This document shows, piece by piece, positions 55,025-63,694 of a DNA stretch of 64,000 bases (its first letter is position 1; each line of letters begins with the position of its first letter). Under the pieces are notes generated by a model. That model saw only the letters and a list, made by a program, of their open reading frames with translations. It had not been told where the DNA came from and made no database searches. The DNA comes from UMGS1519 sp050951005 (GTDB lineage Bacteria; Actinomycetota; Coriobacteriia; Coriobacteriales; Eggerthellaceae): assembly GCA_050951005.1 (NCBI GenBank), contig JBMNIP010000002.1:496001-560000 (forward strand). Direction: 5' to 3'. A program made the translations under genes and the position numbers.

Positions 55025-56218
55025 ATGAATCCCAATGCAAAGATTACCGATGAGCAGTTCGAGGCCTATAAGCTGAAGATCCGCGAGCTGGCTCAGGGTC
55101 CGTTCGAGGAGATGCAGAAGGACATCGAGGTCACCAACACCTTCCCCGACGAGTTCTACGAGCTCGCCAAGAAGAACGACCTGTATCGTTACTACCTGCC
55201 TTCCGAGTACGGCGGATGGGACCTCAACGAGCTTGAGATCCTGGAAGTCCAGGAAGAGTTCTCCCGTGGCCCCGGCGGCATGCGCATGCACCTGCATCAT
55301 GCAGCTGACATGAACTGGCGTATCCTGGAGGACTACGGCAAGCCCGAGATCAAGGCTAAGCTGATGGACAAGTTCCAGGACAAGACCGTCTACATCAACT
55401 TCGCCATCACCGAGGCTACCGGCGGCACCGGCGCCGACCTGCACACCACCGCTGTCAAGGATGAGAACGGCGATTACATCCTGAACGGCGAGAAGTGGCT
55501 GATCTCCCACACCGACTGCTCCGACTACACCTACGTCATCGCAGTCACCGACCCGAACGACGACAAGGACTCCCGCCTGTCCGCCTTCCTGGTGAAGAAC
55601 GATTGGCCGGGCTTCGAGATCGTTCCTATGCCCCACATGATGGGCTGCCGCGGTGCCGGCCATGCCGGCCTGCGTTTCACCAACGTAAAGGTCCCGAAAG
55701 AGTACCTGCTTGGTGAAGAGGGCCAGGGCATGGAAGTTGCCATCCACTCCCTGTCCGTTTCCCGCGTCCATATCGCCGATTCCAACATCGGCATGGCTCA
55801 GCGCATGCTGGAGCTGTCCATTGCCCGCGCTCGCGACCGCGTGACCTTCGGTAAGCCGATTATCCAGCGTCAGGCAATCAAGATGAAGCTCGCCAACATG
55901 ATGCAGTACATCCATGCGACCCGCTGCATGGTTCGCGACTTTGCCCGTTACTTCGACGAGAATCCGAACGGCAAGTACATCGACGAGAAGGCCGCCCTCT
56001 GCAAGCTGCAGTCCATCGATATGACCCGCCTCGTTGCCGACGAGATGCTCGAGATCTTCGGTGGCATCGGCTACTTCGAGGATTGCGAGTACGGTCCGGT
56101 CGAGCGTCTGTACCGCGACTCCCGCGCTATGTGGCTGGAGGAAGGCACCCCGACCGTCCAGCGCATCACCATCGCGCGTGCTGTCGACAAGTACGACGGC
56201 CAGATGGATTACGTCTAA
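55025..56218 (+). CDS. Acyl-CoA dehydrogenase
   Basis: Flavoprotein that oxidises acyl-CoA to enoyl-CoA, or runs in reverse in CaiA-type reductases. 397 residues from the ATG at 55025 (AAAGGAG box). FAD and substrate motifs: FAITEATGGTGADLHTTA, GEKWLISHTD, GMGxR-like MMGCRGAGHAGLRFTNVKVP, and ARDRVTFGKPIIQRQAIKMKLANM. The catalytic Glu373 lies in EEGTPTVQR. The C-terminus fits the short/medium-chain and glutaryl/crotonobetainyl-type enzymes. GCT and other translation-optimal codons are frequent, suggesting strong expression. A CoA-transferase lies 11 kb away and may activate its substrate. Followed by a terminator. Confidence 0.9.
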   Translation: MNPNAKITDEQFEAYKLKIRELAQGPFEEMQKDIEVTNTFPDEFYELAKKNDLYRYYLPSEYGGWDLNELEILEVQEEFSRGPGGMRMHLHHAADMNWRILEDYGKPEIKAKLMDKFQDKTVYINFAITEATGGTGADLHTTAVKDENGDYILNGEKWLISHTDCSDYTYVIAVTDPNDDKDSRLSAFLVKNDWPGFEIVPMPHMMGCRGAGHAGLRFTNVKVPKEYLLGEEGQGMEVAIHSLSVSRVHIADSNIGMAQRMLELSIARARDRVTFGKPIIQRQAIKMKLANMMQYIHATRCMVRDFARYFDENPNGKYIDEKAALCKLQSIDMTRLVADEMLEIFGGIGYFEDCEYGPVERLYRDSRAMWLEEGTPTVQRITIARAVDKYDGQMDYV

Positions 56219-56259
56219 GCCGCTTTCGCCGATTAGACGATCACCCATTGGTGAATACG

Positions 56260-56292
56260 GAACCGCCCGGCACAACCGGGCGGTTCTTTTTT
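56260..56292 (+). terminator. Terminator after the acyl-CoA dehydrogenase
   Basis: Perfect 11-bp stem GAACCGCCCGG / CCGGGCGGTTC with CACAA loop and six T residues. Confidence 0.92.
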
Positions 56293-56359
56293 AATGCATG
56301 CTTACGGCAGCCCCTTGAGGTACAAGCACGTATCTCGATCAGGGCATCAGGACAATAAA

Positions 56360-56384
56360 GGGGCCTGCCCGATGGGCAGGCCCC
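56360..56384 (-). terminator. Terminator after the LysR gene at 56430
   Basis: Perfect 11-bp stem GGGGCCTGCCC / GGGCAGGCCCC, 3-nt loop; the T tract on the minus strand is weak (CTTTATTGT). Confidence 0.6.
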
Positions 56385-56429
56385 CTCCTACTCGAAATAC
56401 CGGCCCGGCATCAACGAGCCTAACGGCCC

Positions 56430-57344
56430 TTACAGCTCCGCCTCCGGTGAGATATTGCCGTATTCGCGTACAAATTCAATGAAGTTGTCAACGGCGCGTG
56501 GATGGAAATTGTTCTTGCAGTAGATCAGATAGACCTTGTGGAAGTCGTCGGGCGCTTCCGATAGCGGCACCCGCACAAGCTTCTGGAAAGGCAGCAGGCC
56601 CAGCGTGTCCAATACCAGGCCGATAGCCGAAGGATCGGAATCTACCAGCGAGCCGAGCGTAATCTCGTCCTCCGCCGTGTCGTGGACATCCAACTCGCGG
56701 TCGCAATGCTCCGAGCAGAATTCGCGAACCTCGCGGCCGAGGGGAGTGTGCTGCGAATAGGTATAGATCTTGGCATGGGACAGCTCTTCGATCGTCACGC
56801 TCTCCCTCTTCGCAAAGGGACTGTAATCATGGACGACGGCAACGAGCTTCTGGGTGTCAACGGGAATGAAGCCGAGATCATGGCTGTGCCCTTCCACATA
56901 GGAGCCGAACACCAGGTCGTAACGGCCCGCTTCCAAGTCCTCGACCAGCTGGTTGGTAAGACCCTGATACGTGTTGATGTTGATACCCTGCCCATAGCGG
57001 TTGCGGTATGCGCGCAGCAACGGCGGAAGATAGTCGGCCTGAATAGTATAGATAACTCCCAAGTCGATATTGCCGGAAGGCGAGCCCGCCTGCTCATGGG
57101 CGATATCGACCGCTTTGTCGATCAAGTCGAGCGCCTGAGAGATATATTCGTTGAACTCGCGACCCTGCTTGGTCAGGCGCACGTTGCGCCCTTCCTTCTG
57201 AAAGAGTGGGATGCCGAGTTCGCGCTCCAATTGGGAGACGGCGTTCGAGAGCGTCGGTTGAGTGATGAACAGCTCTTCGGCAGCGCGGGTATAGTGCTGC
57301 ACACGTGCGAGTGTACGAAAATAATAGAGATGTGACAGGTTCAT
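56430..57344 (-). CDS. LysR-family regulator
   Basis: 304 residues. DNA-binding domain MNLSHLYYFRTLARVQHYTRAAEELFITQPTLSNAVSQLERELGIPLFQ, then a PBP2-type effector domain (about 90-295). It is most similar in sequence pattern to the LysR at 18414 (QHYTRAA-ELFI-QPTLS). It follows the MFS gene on the same strand with a 185-bp gap and is convergent with the acyl-CoA dehydrogenase. It is a candidate regulator of the dehydrogenase-MFS-SDR module. The inducer is unknown. Confidence 0.92.
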   Translation of the reverse strand: MNLSHLYYFRTLARVQHYTRAAEELFITQPTLSNAVSQLERELGIPLFQKEGRNVRLTKQGREFNEYISQALDLIDKAVDIAHEQAGSPSGNIDLGVIYTIQADYLPPLLRAYRNRYGQGININTYQGLTNQLVEDLEAGRYDLVFGSYVEGHSHDLGFIPVDTQKLVAVVHDYSPFAKRESVTIEELSHAKIYTYSQHTPLGREVREFCSEHCDRELDVHDTAEDEITLGSLVDSDPSAIGLVLDTLGLLPFQKLVRVPLSEAPDDFHKVYLIYCKNNFHPRAVDNFIEFVREYGNISPEAEL

Positions 57345-57529
57345 CTAAGGGAGCCTTCTTTCCCTCATGTGCGTGACGATATCGTTTCACTCTGAGAAAA
57401 ATATAGCATAACGGTTTGCGTAGCCATTCGCCTCAGCAGGCGATTCGGCTGAAATTCGCACCGGCATACCAAACGGCGGCCCGCATGGAATGCCAGGCCG
57501 CCGCTCGAAATCGGATATACCGGTAAGGG

Positions 57530-58825
57530 TTATTCCTCAGGCATCTTTTCCATAGCGCTATATCCGAACAGCTTCTTGGATTGGCTGACCAAGTACAGCA
57601 TCATCAGGATAGCGAGGACGGAGAAGGCCAGGAGCAGGACCATCATGATCCAGACGGCAGTGCCCTGTCCGACAGCGGTGGTCATGCTGCCGACGATCAG
57701 CGGCAGGAAGACGGAACCGGCACCCATGAAGGTGTAGTAGATTCCGACGTTGCGTCCCTTCGGGCCGGGATGGAAGTTCTGGCGGACAATCAGACCGGTC
57801 TGCAAAGCACCGCCTGCAGCACCGAAGCCCAGCAGGGCGATGGCGATGTAGATGACGACAGTAACGTGGATCAGCAGCACCATAGCCAGGGCCACGGCAG
57901 AGATGATGGAGTCGATGAGGACGACCTTAACAGGGTTCCAACGCAGCTTGCCCATCATGAATGCCCAGAACAGAACGGCGACCAGGGAGCCGACGGTGTA
58001 GATGGAGGTCAGGCCGGCAGCGGCAACTGGGTCCAACCCGCAGTTCGTCATGCCGAACTGCTTGGTGTACTGCTGAGCACCGTACATGATGAACATGCAG
58101 ACGAAGCCATAGAACATGGTGATGAAGTTGACCAGCGCGTTCGGCTTGGCGAGCATAGCGTCCTTGGCGGCCTGAATCTCGGCCTCCGCCTTGTTCTTCG
58201 AATCGGAATCGTCGCTGACCTTCGTCTTGCGCTCGTCGTCGTAAACGAACGGGCAGAAGATAGCCATGATCGTGGCGATGATGGACATCACAATCGGGAT
58301 ATAGATGTTGATGTGCCAGGAGCCCGGGTCGCTATTCATAGCAGCGAACAGCGGGTAGATGATGCCGGAAACGGAGATGACGAACTTGATGCCGATAACC
58401 CAGGAAGCGGCATGCTTCGGATCGGCTTCCTGCGTGGCAGGATACAGGGAAGCATCCCAGAAACCGGAGGTTGCGAGACCGGCCATGAAGGAGGCAACGC
58501 AGGCAACCGTAGCATCCGTCGTCGTCAACAGGATGCAGAAGAAAATAATGTACAGGATGCCGCCGATGACTGCGGGGATCTTGCGGCCAATGCGGTCGGA
58601 CAGCTCGCCGCCGGCCCACACACTGACGAATTTGCCGACGCCCGTCCAGACGATGGCCATCGAAACGGCAGCGGCACCGGCGGTCGCGTCGGTATAACCC
58701 CACTGCGTATAGAAATTCACTTGGTTCTGACTCAGGATAATGGCCTGAATACCATGAGTCAGGTAGCACATGTACGTCACCGCAATGGCGAACATGTACT
58801 TCTTGGCACGTTCAGCAGCACTCAT
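57530..58825 (-). CDS. MFS transporter
   Basis: 431 residues, twelve helices. MFS motif A is GELSDRIGRKIPAVIGG between helices 2 and 3. A hydrophilic loop of about 45 residues rich in Asp/Lys/Glu separates the two halves. GFWDASLYPATQEADPKHAASWVIG in the first half and LGFGAAGGALQTGLIVRQNFHPGPKGRNVGIYYTF in the second indicate a metabolite carrier instead of a drug exporter; the substrate is unknown. It is divergent from the SDR gene, with a shared 561-bp regulatory region. Confidence 0.86.
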   Translation of the reverse strand: MSAAERAKKYMFAIAVTYMCYLTHGIQAIILSQNQVNFYTQWGYTDATAGAAAVSMAIVWTGVGKFVSVWAGGELSDRIGRKIPAVIGGILYIIFFCILLTTTDATVACVASFMAGLATSGFWDASLYPATQEADPKHAASWVIGIKFVISVSGIIYPLFAAMNSDPGSWHINIYIPIVMSIIATIMAIFCPFVYDDERKTKVSDDSDSKNKAEAEIQAAKDAMLAKPNALVNFITMFYGFVCMFIMYGAQQYTKQFGMTNCGLDPVAAAGLTSIYTVGSLVAVLFWAFMMGKLRWNPVKVVLIDSIISAVALAMVLLIHVTVVIYIAIALLGFGAAGGALQTGLIVRQNFHPGPKGRNVGIYYTFMGAGSVFLPLIVGSMTTAVGQGTAVWIMMVLLLAFSVLAILMMLYLVSQSKKLFGYSAMEKMPEE

Positions 58826-59386
58826 AAAGTACCCGAATCCTTTCTGCCGTTGCGCCGTAGCAAGCGCGCTTTTCGGAGAAGGCCCTCACGGTTATGGGAA
58901 CTCGGGATCATCTTCGACAAATGCGCATACTGCGACTACGAATAACATTGCAATTCAGAATTATAGGAAGTACTTCATTTTGATAATCTATGAATGCATT
59001 TATAATTTGAATGTATTAGCTTATATCCATTTCGTATATGTATATATACGAAACGACAATACCCGATTATCTCCCAAATGCGGTATTTTTAAGTATTCCA
59101 TTATCGGCGATAACGGTTTCGACAACACGCGATGCCATATCGGCCAGGAATCACCCCCATCCCGCAAGCTTTGCAGCCTGCATTCCCCTTCGCTGCCGAA
59201 CATATACTTGGTAATTTTCTGTCAAGTCAGTAATAAATCTTGTCTATCAGTTCTTTAGATTCCCATAGCCGTAATCTTTGGACTATAATCGCTCTTGTGC
59301 ATTAGACATCGTGGTATCGGATGTACGGCGGTGTCGATTGGTTTTTGGGACGGCTCGGCTGTCCCAATAGGAAAGGAAGTACAGAT
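58826..59386. other. 561-bp A+T-rich divergent regulatory region with operator-like dyads
   Basis: No gene seen. It lies between the divergent MFS and SDR genes. It contains a perfect 9-bp dyad TTTCGTATA-tgtata-TATACGAAA (59030-59053) and the palindrome TTATCGGCGATAA (59101-59113). The last resembles the TATCGCTGATA sites near 15158 and 44462. The composition is strongly A+T rich compared with the genes around it. Confidence 0.65.
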
Positions 59387-60193
59387 ATGGCTAATTGGTT
59401 TGCAACTCAGCCGGATATGGTGCTGGATGGCAAGGCTGCTGTCGTCATGGGTGGCGGCTCTGGCATCGGCAAAGCAACCGCTCAGGCTCTGATTGCCGCT
59501 GGCGCTAATGTGATGATCTGCGGCGTCCCCGAGCAGATGTGCATCGACACCGCTAAGGAGCTTGCTGCTGACGCCAAGGCTGGCCAGAAGGTCATCGGCA
59601 TGCTGTGCGATGGCACCAAGCAGGACAACATCGACGCCATGCTGCAGAAGACCGTTGACGAGTTCGGCGGCGTCGACATGGTCGTTTCCACCGCTGGTAT
59701 CGCCCTTCCGCGTACCAACGCCCTGGATGTCACCCCGGAGATGTACGACAAGATCTTCGCAGTCAACGTCAAGGCCAACTGGTTCCTGGCCACCTCCGCT
59801 GGCAAGATCATGAAGGAGCAGGGCCACGGCGGCAAGATCGTCGTCGTCTCCTCCGGCCGCGGCGACCGCGCTATGGAGAACATCGCCCCGTACAGCACCA
59901 CCAAGACCGCTGTCATGGGCATGATTCGCGCTCTGGCTGTTGACCTGGCTAAGTACGACATTCGCGTGAACGGCATCGCTCCTGGTTACGTCATGACCCC
60001 GATGGTCAAGAAGGTCTTCGAGGACAACCCGGCTCAGGAAGCTTACGTGAAGAGCCGCACCCCGCTGCGCGACTACACCTACATGGGCTCCCTGGACGAG
60101 ATGGCTTCCGCTATCATGTTCTTCCTGAACCCGATCAACGAGTACACCACTGGCCAGTACATCACCCTTGACGGTGGCTGGTCCATCCAGTAG
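59387..60193 (+). CDS. Short-chain dehydrogenase/reductase
   Basis: 268-residue classical SDR from the ATG at 59387. Cofactor loop MGGGSGIGKA (21-30), catalytic Ser156, Tyr169 and Lys173 (VVSSGRGDRAMENIAPYSTTK). The usual NNAG is replaced by VSTAG. No basic residue follows the glycine loop, and ICGV after strand 2 lacks an acidic residue, so cofactor preference is uncertain. Alanine is mostly encoded by GCT, unlike most genes here, suggesting high expression. It may act on a hydroxyacyl or steroid-like substrate in the same module as the dehydrogenase and MFS; this is inference. Confidence 0.88.
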   Translation: MANWFATQPDMVLDGKAAVVMGGGSGIGKATAQALIAAGANVMICGVPEQMCIDTAKELAADAKAGQKVIGMLCDGTKQDNIDAMLQKTVDEFGGVDMVVSTAGIALPRTNALDVTPEMYDKIFAVNVKANWFLATSAGKIMKEQGHGGKIVVVSSGRGDRAMENIAPYSTTKTAVMGMIRALAVDLAKYDIRVNGIAPGYVMTPMVKKVFEDNPAQEAYVKSRTPLRDYTYMGSLDEMASAIMFFLNPINEYTTGQYITLDGGWSIQ

Positions 60194-60215
60194 TTCCGAT
60201 ACCACGGGTTACTCG

Positions 60216-60246
60216 AAGGGGCGCTCTTTGGAGCGCCCCTTTTTTA
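60216..60246. terminator. Bidirectional terminator between SDR and the Crp-type gene
   Basis: Eleven-bp stem AAGGGGCGCTC / GAGCGCCCCTT with TTTG loop and six T residues; it runs into the stop codon of the convergent gene. Confidence 0.88.
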
Positions 60247-60933
60247 TTCCGATCCGGTTGTAGGATCTACCCTCAACACGAAATGGGAGCGCTTGGTTTC
60301 CAGCAACCCTTCGCGCTGCATCTTCGACAACTCCGAAGAGAGCACCGAACGATCGACGCCGAGATAATCGGCGAGCTGTTGGCGGTTGAACGCGATATCG
60401 AACTCGGATGAGTTCGCCTCCTGAGCTTGCCTGGAAAGAAACACCAGCAGCTTCCCCCTGACGGTCCGCGGCATTTGGCAGGAAATCTTATCCGAAAGCC
60501 CCAGGTTTTTCTGCGCAATAAGCCTTATCAGGTTCTTCGAGACAACCGAATGGTACTGGCAGGCATTCGTGCAACTTGTCATGACGCGGGCAGCATCCAA
60601 GAAAAGGACCCTGCAATCTGCAGCTGCGACAACGGATACGCGCAGCGGTTCCCTGGGCAGCACTGCAAACACCTCTGCGAAAAGCGCGCCGGCAGCAGGC
60701 TGCCCCATGACGTTGACGCGCCCCCAGACATCATTGCTCTCGATACGCACCTTTCCTTCCAGTATCAAACCGAAATCATCGGTCAAATCACCCTGCCGCA
60801 GAACATAGTCGCCTTTCCGGTAGAACCGTACGTGCGCATTCAGACAGTGGAGCATCGCCGCTACCTCGTTTGGCTCCGTTCCCGCAAACAGCTGCATGCG
60901 GGAAAGCATCTCATAATCGATTGCCTGTGCCAT
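60244..60933 (-). CDS. Crp/Fnr-family regulator (HcpR-like position)
   Basis: 229 residues. Cyclic-nucleotide-like sensor domain (about 10-125: YRKGDYVLRQGDLTDDFGLILEGKVRIES) and a C-terminal winged helix with FNRQQLADYLGVDRSVLSSELSKMQREGLLE. Fnr-type N-terminal cysteines are absent, so it is not a 4Fe-4S sensor. Divergent from the ferredoxin-hcp operon, like HcpR regulators that sense nitric oxide (often through heme) and control hcp. That function is inferred from context. Confidence 0.88.
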   Translation of the reverse strand: MAQAIDYEMLSRMQLFAGTEPNEVAAMLHCLNAHVRFYRKGDYVLRQGDLTDDFGLILEGKVRIESNDVWGRVNVMGQPAAGALFAEVFAVLPREPLRVSVVAAADCRVLFLDAARVMTSCTNACQYHSVVSKNLIRLIAQKNLGLSDKISCQMPRTVRGKLLVFLSRQAQEANSSEFDIAFNRQQLADYLGVDRSVLSSELSKMQREGLLETKRSHFVLRVDPTTGSE

Positions 60934-60966
60934 GGCCCGCCTCCCGGATTGTGCGTTTCTGCCTTA

Positions 60967-61007
60967 CTGAAAATTTCAGAGAAATCGTCTTTCGTTGTAT
61001 TTACAAC
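60967..61007 (+). promoter_or_regulatory. Two palindromes in the regulator / ferredoxin-hcp intergenic region
   Basis: CTGAAA-A-TTTCAG (60967-60979) and GTTGTA-TT-TACAAC (60994-61007) are both perfect. Crp/Fnr-family proteins bind dyads of this size, and the second has the TTGT...ACAA form of the family. They lie 70-110 bp before the ferredoxin start. Confidence 0.55.
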
Positions 61008-61073
61008 ATACACCAAGATATCCGGGGCATACCATGCAGAGCGAAACGGCAACTGACGAATGGGAGATTCCCG

Positions 61074-61781
61074 ATGTTGAGAACGGTAATCGAAATCGAT
61101 GAGGAAAAATGCGACGGCTGCGGCATCTGCGCCGATGCTTGCCACGAAGGCGCTATAGCTATCGTAGACGGCAAGGCAAAATTGATTCGCGATGATTTCT
61201 GTGACGGCTTGGGCGACTGCCTCCCGGCTTGTCCGACTGGGGCGATTACCTTCATCGAACGCGAAGCTGCTGCTTATGATGGGAAAGCCGTCGCCGAGAA
61301 TAAACGCCGTAATCAGGAGCCTCATTCAGGCGGCAATGCCTGTCCCGGGTCGGCAATGCGGACCTTTGCGCGTCAAGAAGAATCGGCGTCGGATACCGCC
61401 TCAACCGTCTGCCCGACTTCGCAACTTGCGAATTGGCCAGTGCAAATCAAGCTCGCACCGCCGACCGCACCGTATTTCGACGGCGCGCATCTGCTCGTTG
61501 CCGCCGATTGCTGCGCCTATGCCTACGGAAGCTTCCACCAAGACTTCATTCGCGGGAAGGTAGCGCTCATCGGATGCCCCAAACTCGACAACGTCGACTA
61601 CACCGAAAAGCTCGCCGCAATCATCGGGCAGAACAATATCCGCTCCCTGACCATCTGTCGAATGGAAGTGCCATGCTGCGGAGGCCTTGAATACGCCGCA
61701 ACGCAGGCGCTGCAGGCTTCGGGCAAATTCATTCCCTGGAATGTCGTGACTTTCAGCCTCGATGGAAAAATCCTCGAATGA
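61074..61781 (+). CDS. 4Fe-4S ferredoxin-like protein associated with hcp
   Basis: 235 residues from the ATG at 61074. Two cluster motifs lie at the N-terminus: CDGCGICADAC (classical C-x2-C-x2-C-x3-C) and CDGLGDCLPACPTGA. A linker follows, then a C-terminal domain (about 115-235) with additional cysteines (ADCCAYAY, IGCPKLDN, CRMEVPCCGG), as in ferredoxin-like proteins found next to hcp. It probably feeds electrons to Hcp. The hcp start is 63 bp downstream on the same strand. Confidence 0.9.
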   Translation: MLRTVIEIDEEKCDGCGICADACHEGAIAIVDGKAKLIRDDFCDGLGDCLPACPTGAITFIEREAAAYDGKAVAENKRRNQEPHSGGNACPGSAMRTFARQEESASDTASTVCPTSQLANWPVQIKLAPPTAPYFDGAHLLVAADCCAYAYGSFHQDFIRGKVALIGCPKLDNVDYTEKLAAIIGQNNIRSLTICRMEVPCCGGLEYAATQALQASGKFIPWNVVTFSLDGKILE

Positions 61782-61843
61782 TACGAACGCAATCAAATGC
61801 ATCTACCCGAACACAATCGGAATCGGAAGGAAAAGGAGACATC

Positions 61844-63430
61844 ATGACCAACACGAGCCCCATGTTCTGCTACCAATGCGAACAGACCGCCGGCTGCACC
61901 GCTTGTACAGGGAAGGCCGGAGTCTGCGGAAAGCCGCTCGACGTGGCTCTCGCCCAAGACGAGTTGACTGGAGCCTTGATCGGGCTGTCCCGCACCGCCC
62001 GCGCAGGCGAACGCACAGAAGAATCCGACCGGCTGATCGTCGATGGACTGTTCACCTGCGTCACCAACGTCAACTTCGACCGCCAATCGATTGAGACGAC
62101 AACCAAACTCGTCCATCAGGAGACCGCGGCAATCGCCCAGGCAGCTGGCATCCAGGCGCTTCCCGATTACAATATGAGTGCTCTATGGGGCGCTGACGAG
62201 GACATTCGTTCGCTGAAAAGCCTGGTCCTGTTCGGCATCCGCGGCATGGCGGCATATGCATACCATGCCCGCGCGCTGGGCAGAACCGACGGGACGGTCG
62301 ATTCCTTCTTCTATGAGGCGCTTGCCGGCATCGCTGAGCTGGACAGTCAGGACCAACTGCTGAACCTGGTGCTCAAGGTTGGCGAGGTGAACATCACCTG
62401 CATGGGAATGCTCGACGCGGCGAATACCGGCGCTTTCGGCATACCGGAGCCCACCACGGTTCCGCTGACCATCGAAAAGGGTCCCTTTATCGTGGTTTCC
62501 GGTCACGACTTGAAGGACCTGGAACTATTGCTCGAGCAGACCGACGGCACCGGCGTGAACGTCTACACCCATGGCGAAATGCTACCCGCGCATGCCTATC
62601 CGCACCTCCAGAAGCATCCGCAATTGAAGGGCAACTTCGGCACTGCGTGGCAGAACCAGCAGAAGGAATTCGACGGGATACCCGCACCGGTACTCTTCAC
62701 CACGAACTGCCTGATGCCGCCGCGAAGCTCGTACGAGGACCGCGTGTACACCACCGGGCTGGTCGCGTTCCCCGAGCTGAAGGCAATCGGCGCGGACAAA
62801 GACTTCACGCCGCTGATCGAGCAGGCGAAAGCGCTCGGCGGCTATGCCGAAGACCAGCAGCTTACTGGCATCAACGGTGGCCATACGGTCACGACCGGAT
62901 TCGGGCAGGGCGCTGTGCTTTCGATTGCCGACAAGGTGATTGATGCCGTAAAGGCCGGTGATATCCGTCATTTCTTCTTGGTCGGCGGCTGCGACGGAGC
63001 GCGTCCAGGGCGCAACTATTACACCGATCTGGTAAAGCAGATTCCCGACGATTGCGTCATCCTGACGCTGGCGTGCGGCAAGTATCGCTTCAATGACCTT
63101 GACCTGGGAACGATTGATGGCATCCCCCGTTTGCTGGACGTTGGCCAGTGCAATGATGCCTTCGGTGCAGTACAGATTGCCCTGGCGCTTGCGGATGCCT
63201 TCGATTGCTCGGTCAATGACCTGCCGCTTTCCTTCGTGCTGTCTTGGTACGAGCAAAAGGCAGTCTGCATCCTGCTTTCACTGCTGCAGCTGGGTATCAA
63301 GGACATCAAGCTCGGACCGACACTGCCGGCATTTATCAGCCCGAATGTGCTTAACGTGCTGGTAGATGCTTACGGCATCGCCCCGACCACGACCCCGGAG
63401 GCCGATCTGGCTCAGATGCTCGGCCAGTAG
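61844..63430 (+). CDS. hcp: Hybrid-cluster protein / hydroxylamine reductase
   Basis: 528 residues from the ATG at 61844 (AAGGAG box). The N-terminal cysteine cluster is MFCYQCEQTAGCTAC...GVC. Hybrid-cluster ligands appear in GHDLKDLELLLEQT, NVYTHGEMLPAHAYP, FTTNCLMPP, FLVGGCDGARPGRNYYT and TLACGKYRFN. Hcp reduces nitric oxide or hydroxylamine, detoxifying reactive nitrogen in anaerobes. Control by the divergent Crp/Fnr protein is likely. Confidence 0.97.
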   Translation: MTNTSPMFCYQCEQTAGCTACTGKAGVCGKPLDVALAQDELTGALIGLSRTARAGERTEESDRLIVDGLFTCVTNVNFDRQSIETTTKLVHQETAAIAQAAGIQALPDYNMSALWGADEDIRSLKSLVLFGIRGMAAYAYHARALGRTDGTVDSFFYEALAGIAELDSQDQLLNLVLKVGEVNITCMGMLDAANTGAFGIPEPTTVPLTIEKGPFIVVSGHDLKDLELLLEQTDGTGVNVYTHGEMLPAHAYPHLQKHPQLKGNFGTAWQNQQKEFDGIPAPVLFTTNCLMPPRSSYEDRVYTTGLVAFPELKAIGADKDFTPLIEQAKALGGYAEDQQLTGINGGHTVTTGFGQGAVLSIADKVIDAVKAGDIRHFFLVGGCDGARPGRNYYTDLVKQIPDDCVILTLACGKYRFNDLDLGTIDGIPRLLDVGQCNDAFGAVQIALALADAFDCSVNDLPLSFVLSWYEQKAVCILLSLLQLGIKDIKLGPTLPAFISPNVLNVLVDAYGIAPTTTPEADLAQMLGQ

Positions 63431-63454
63431 GTCGATTGCCTGTATCTTGAACTA

Positions 63455-63486
63455 CGGCCCGCAAACCCACTATGGCTTGCGGGCCG
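63455..63486 (+). terminator. Hairpin after hcp, possible terminator
   Basis: Perfect 10-bp stem CGGCCCGCAA / TTGCGGGCCG 24 bp after the stop, but no T tract follows, so termination is uncertain. The remaining stretch to 63694 shows no convincing gene. Confidence 0.45.
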
Positions 63487-63694
63487 CACAGATGGACCGA
63501 ATCTCGTTCACTATTCTGGTCCGTACCGAAATGAGACACTCGAGCCGAGAGCCTGACGATCTTTCAATCGGGCCCCATGCTCCAATCTGCGCTCGCCAAC
63601 TCCGGCTGCTTACCCAGCTGGTTGACAAGGGCCTGCACTCGCCGCCCCGTATGCATACGCCCTGCCGCCCGGACAGGCGCACTTTACACGCAAG

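Noticed and set aside
58770..59258. A 162-codon frame in the MFS/SDR intergenic region
   Set aside because: It begins inside the MFS gene on the opposite strand, and its Tyr/Ile/Asn-rich content only reflects A+T-rich control DNA.
63431..63694. Possible small genes downstream of hcp
   Set aside because: Several short frames exist on both strands but none has a ribosome site or recognisable sequence.
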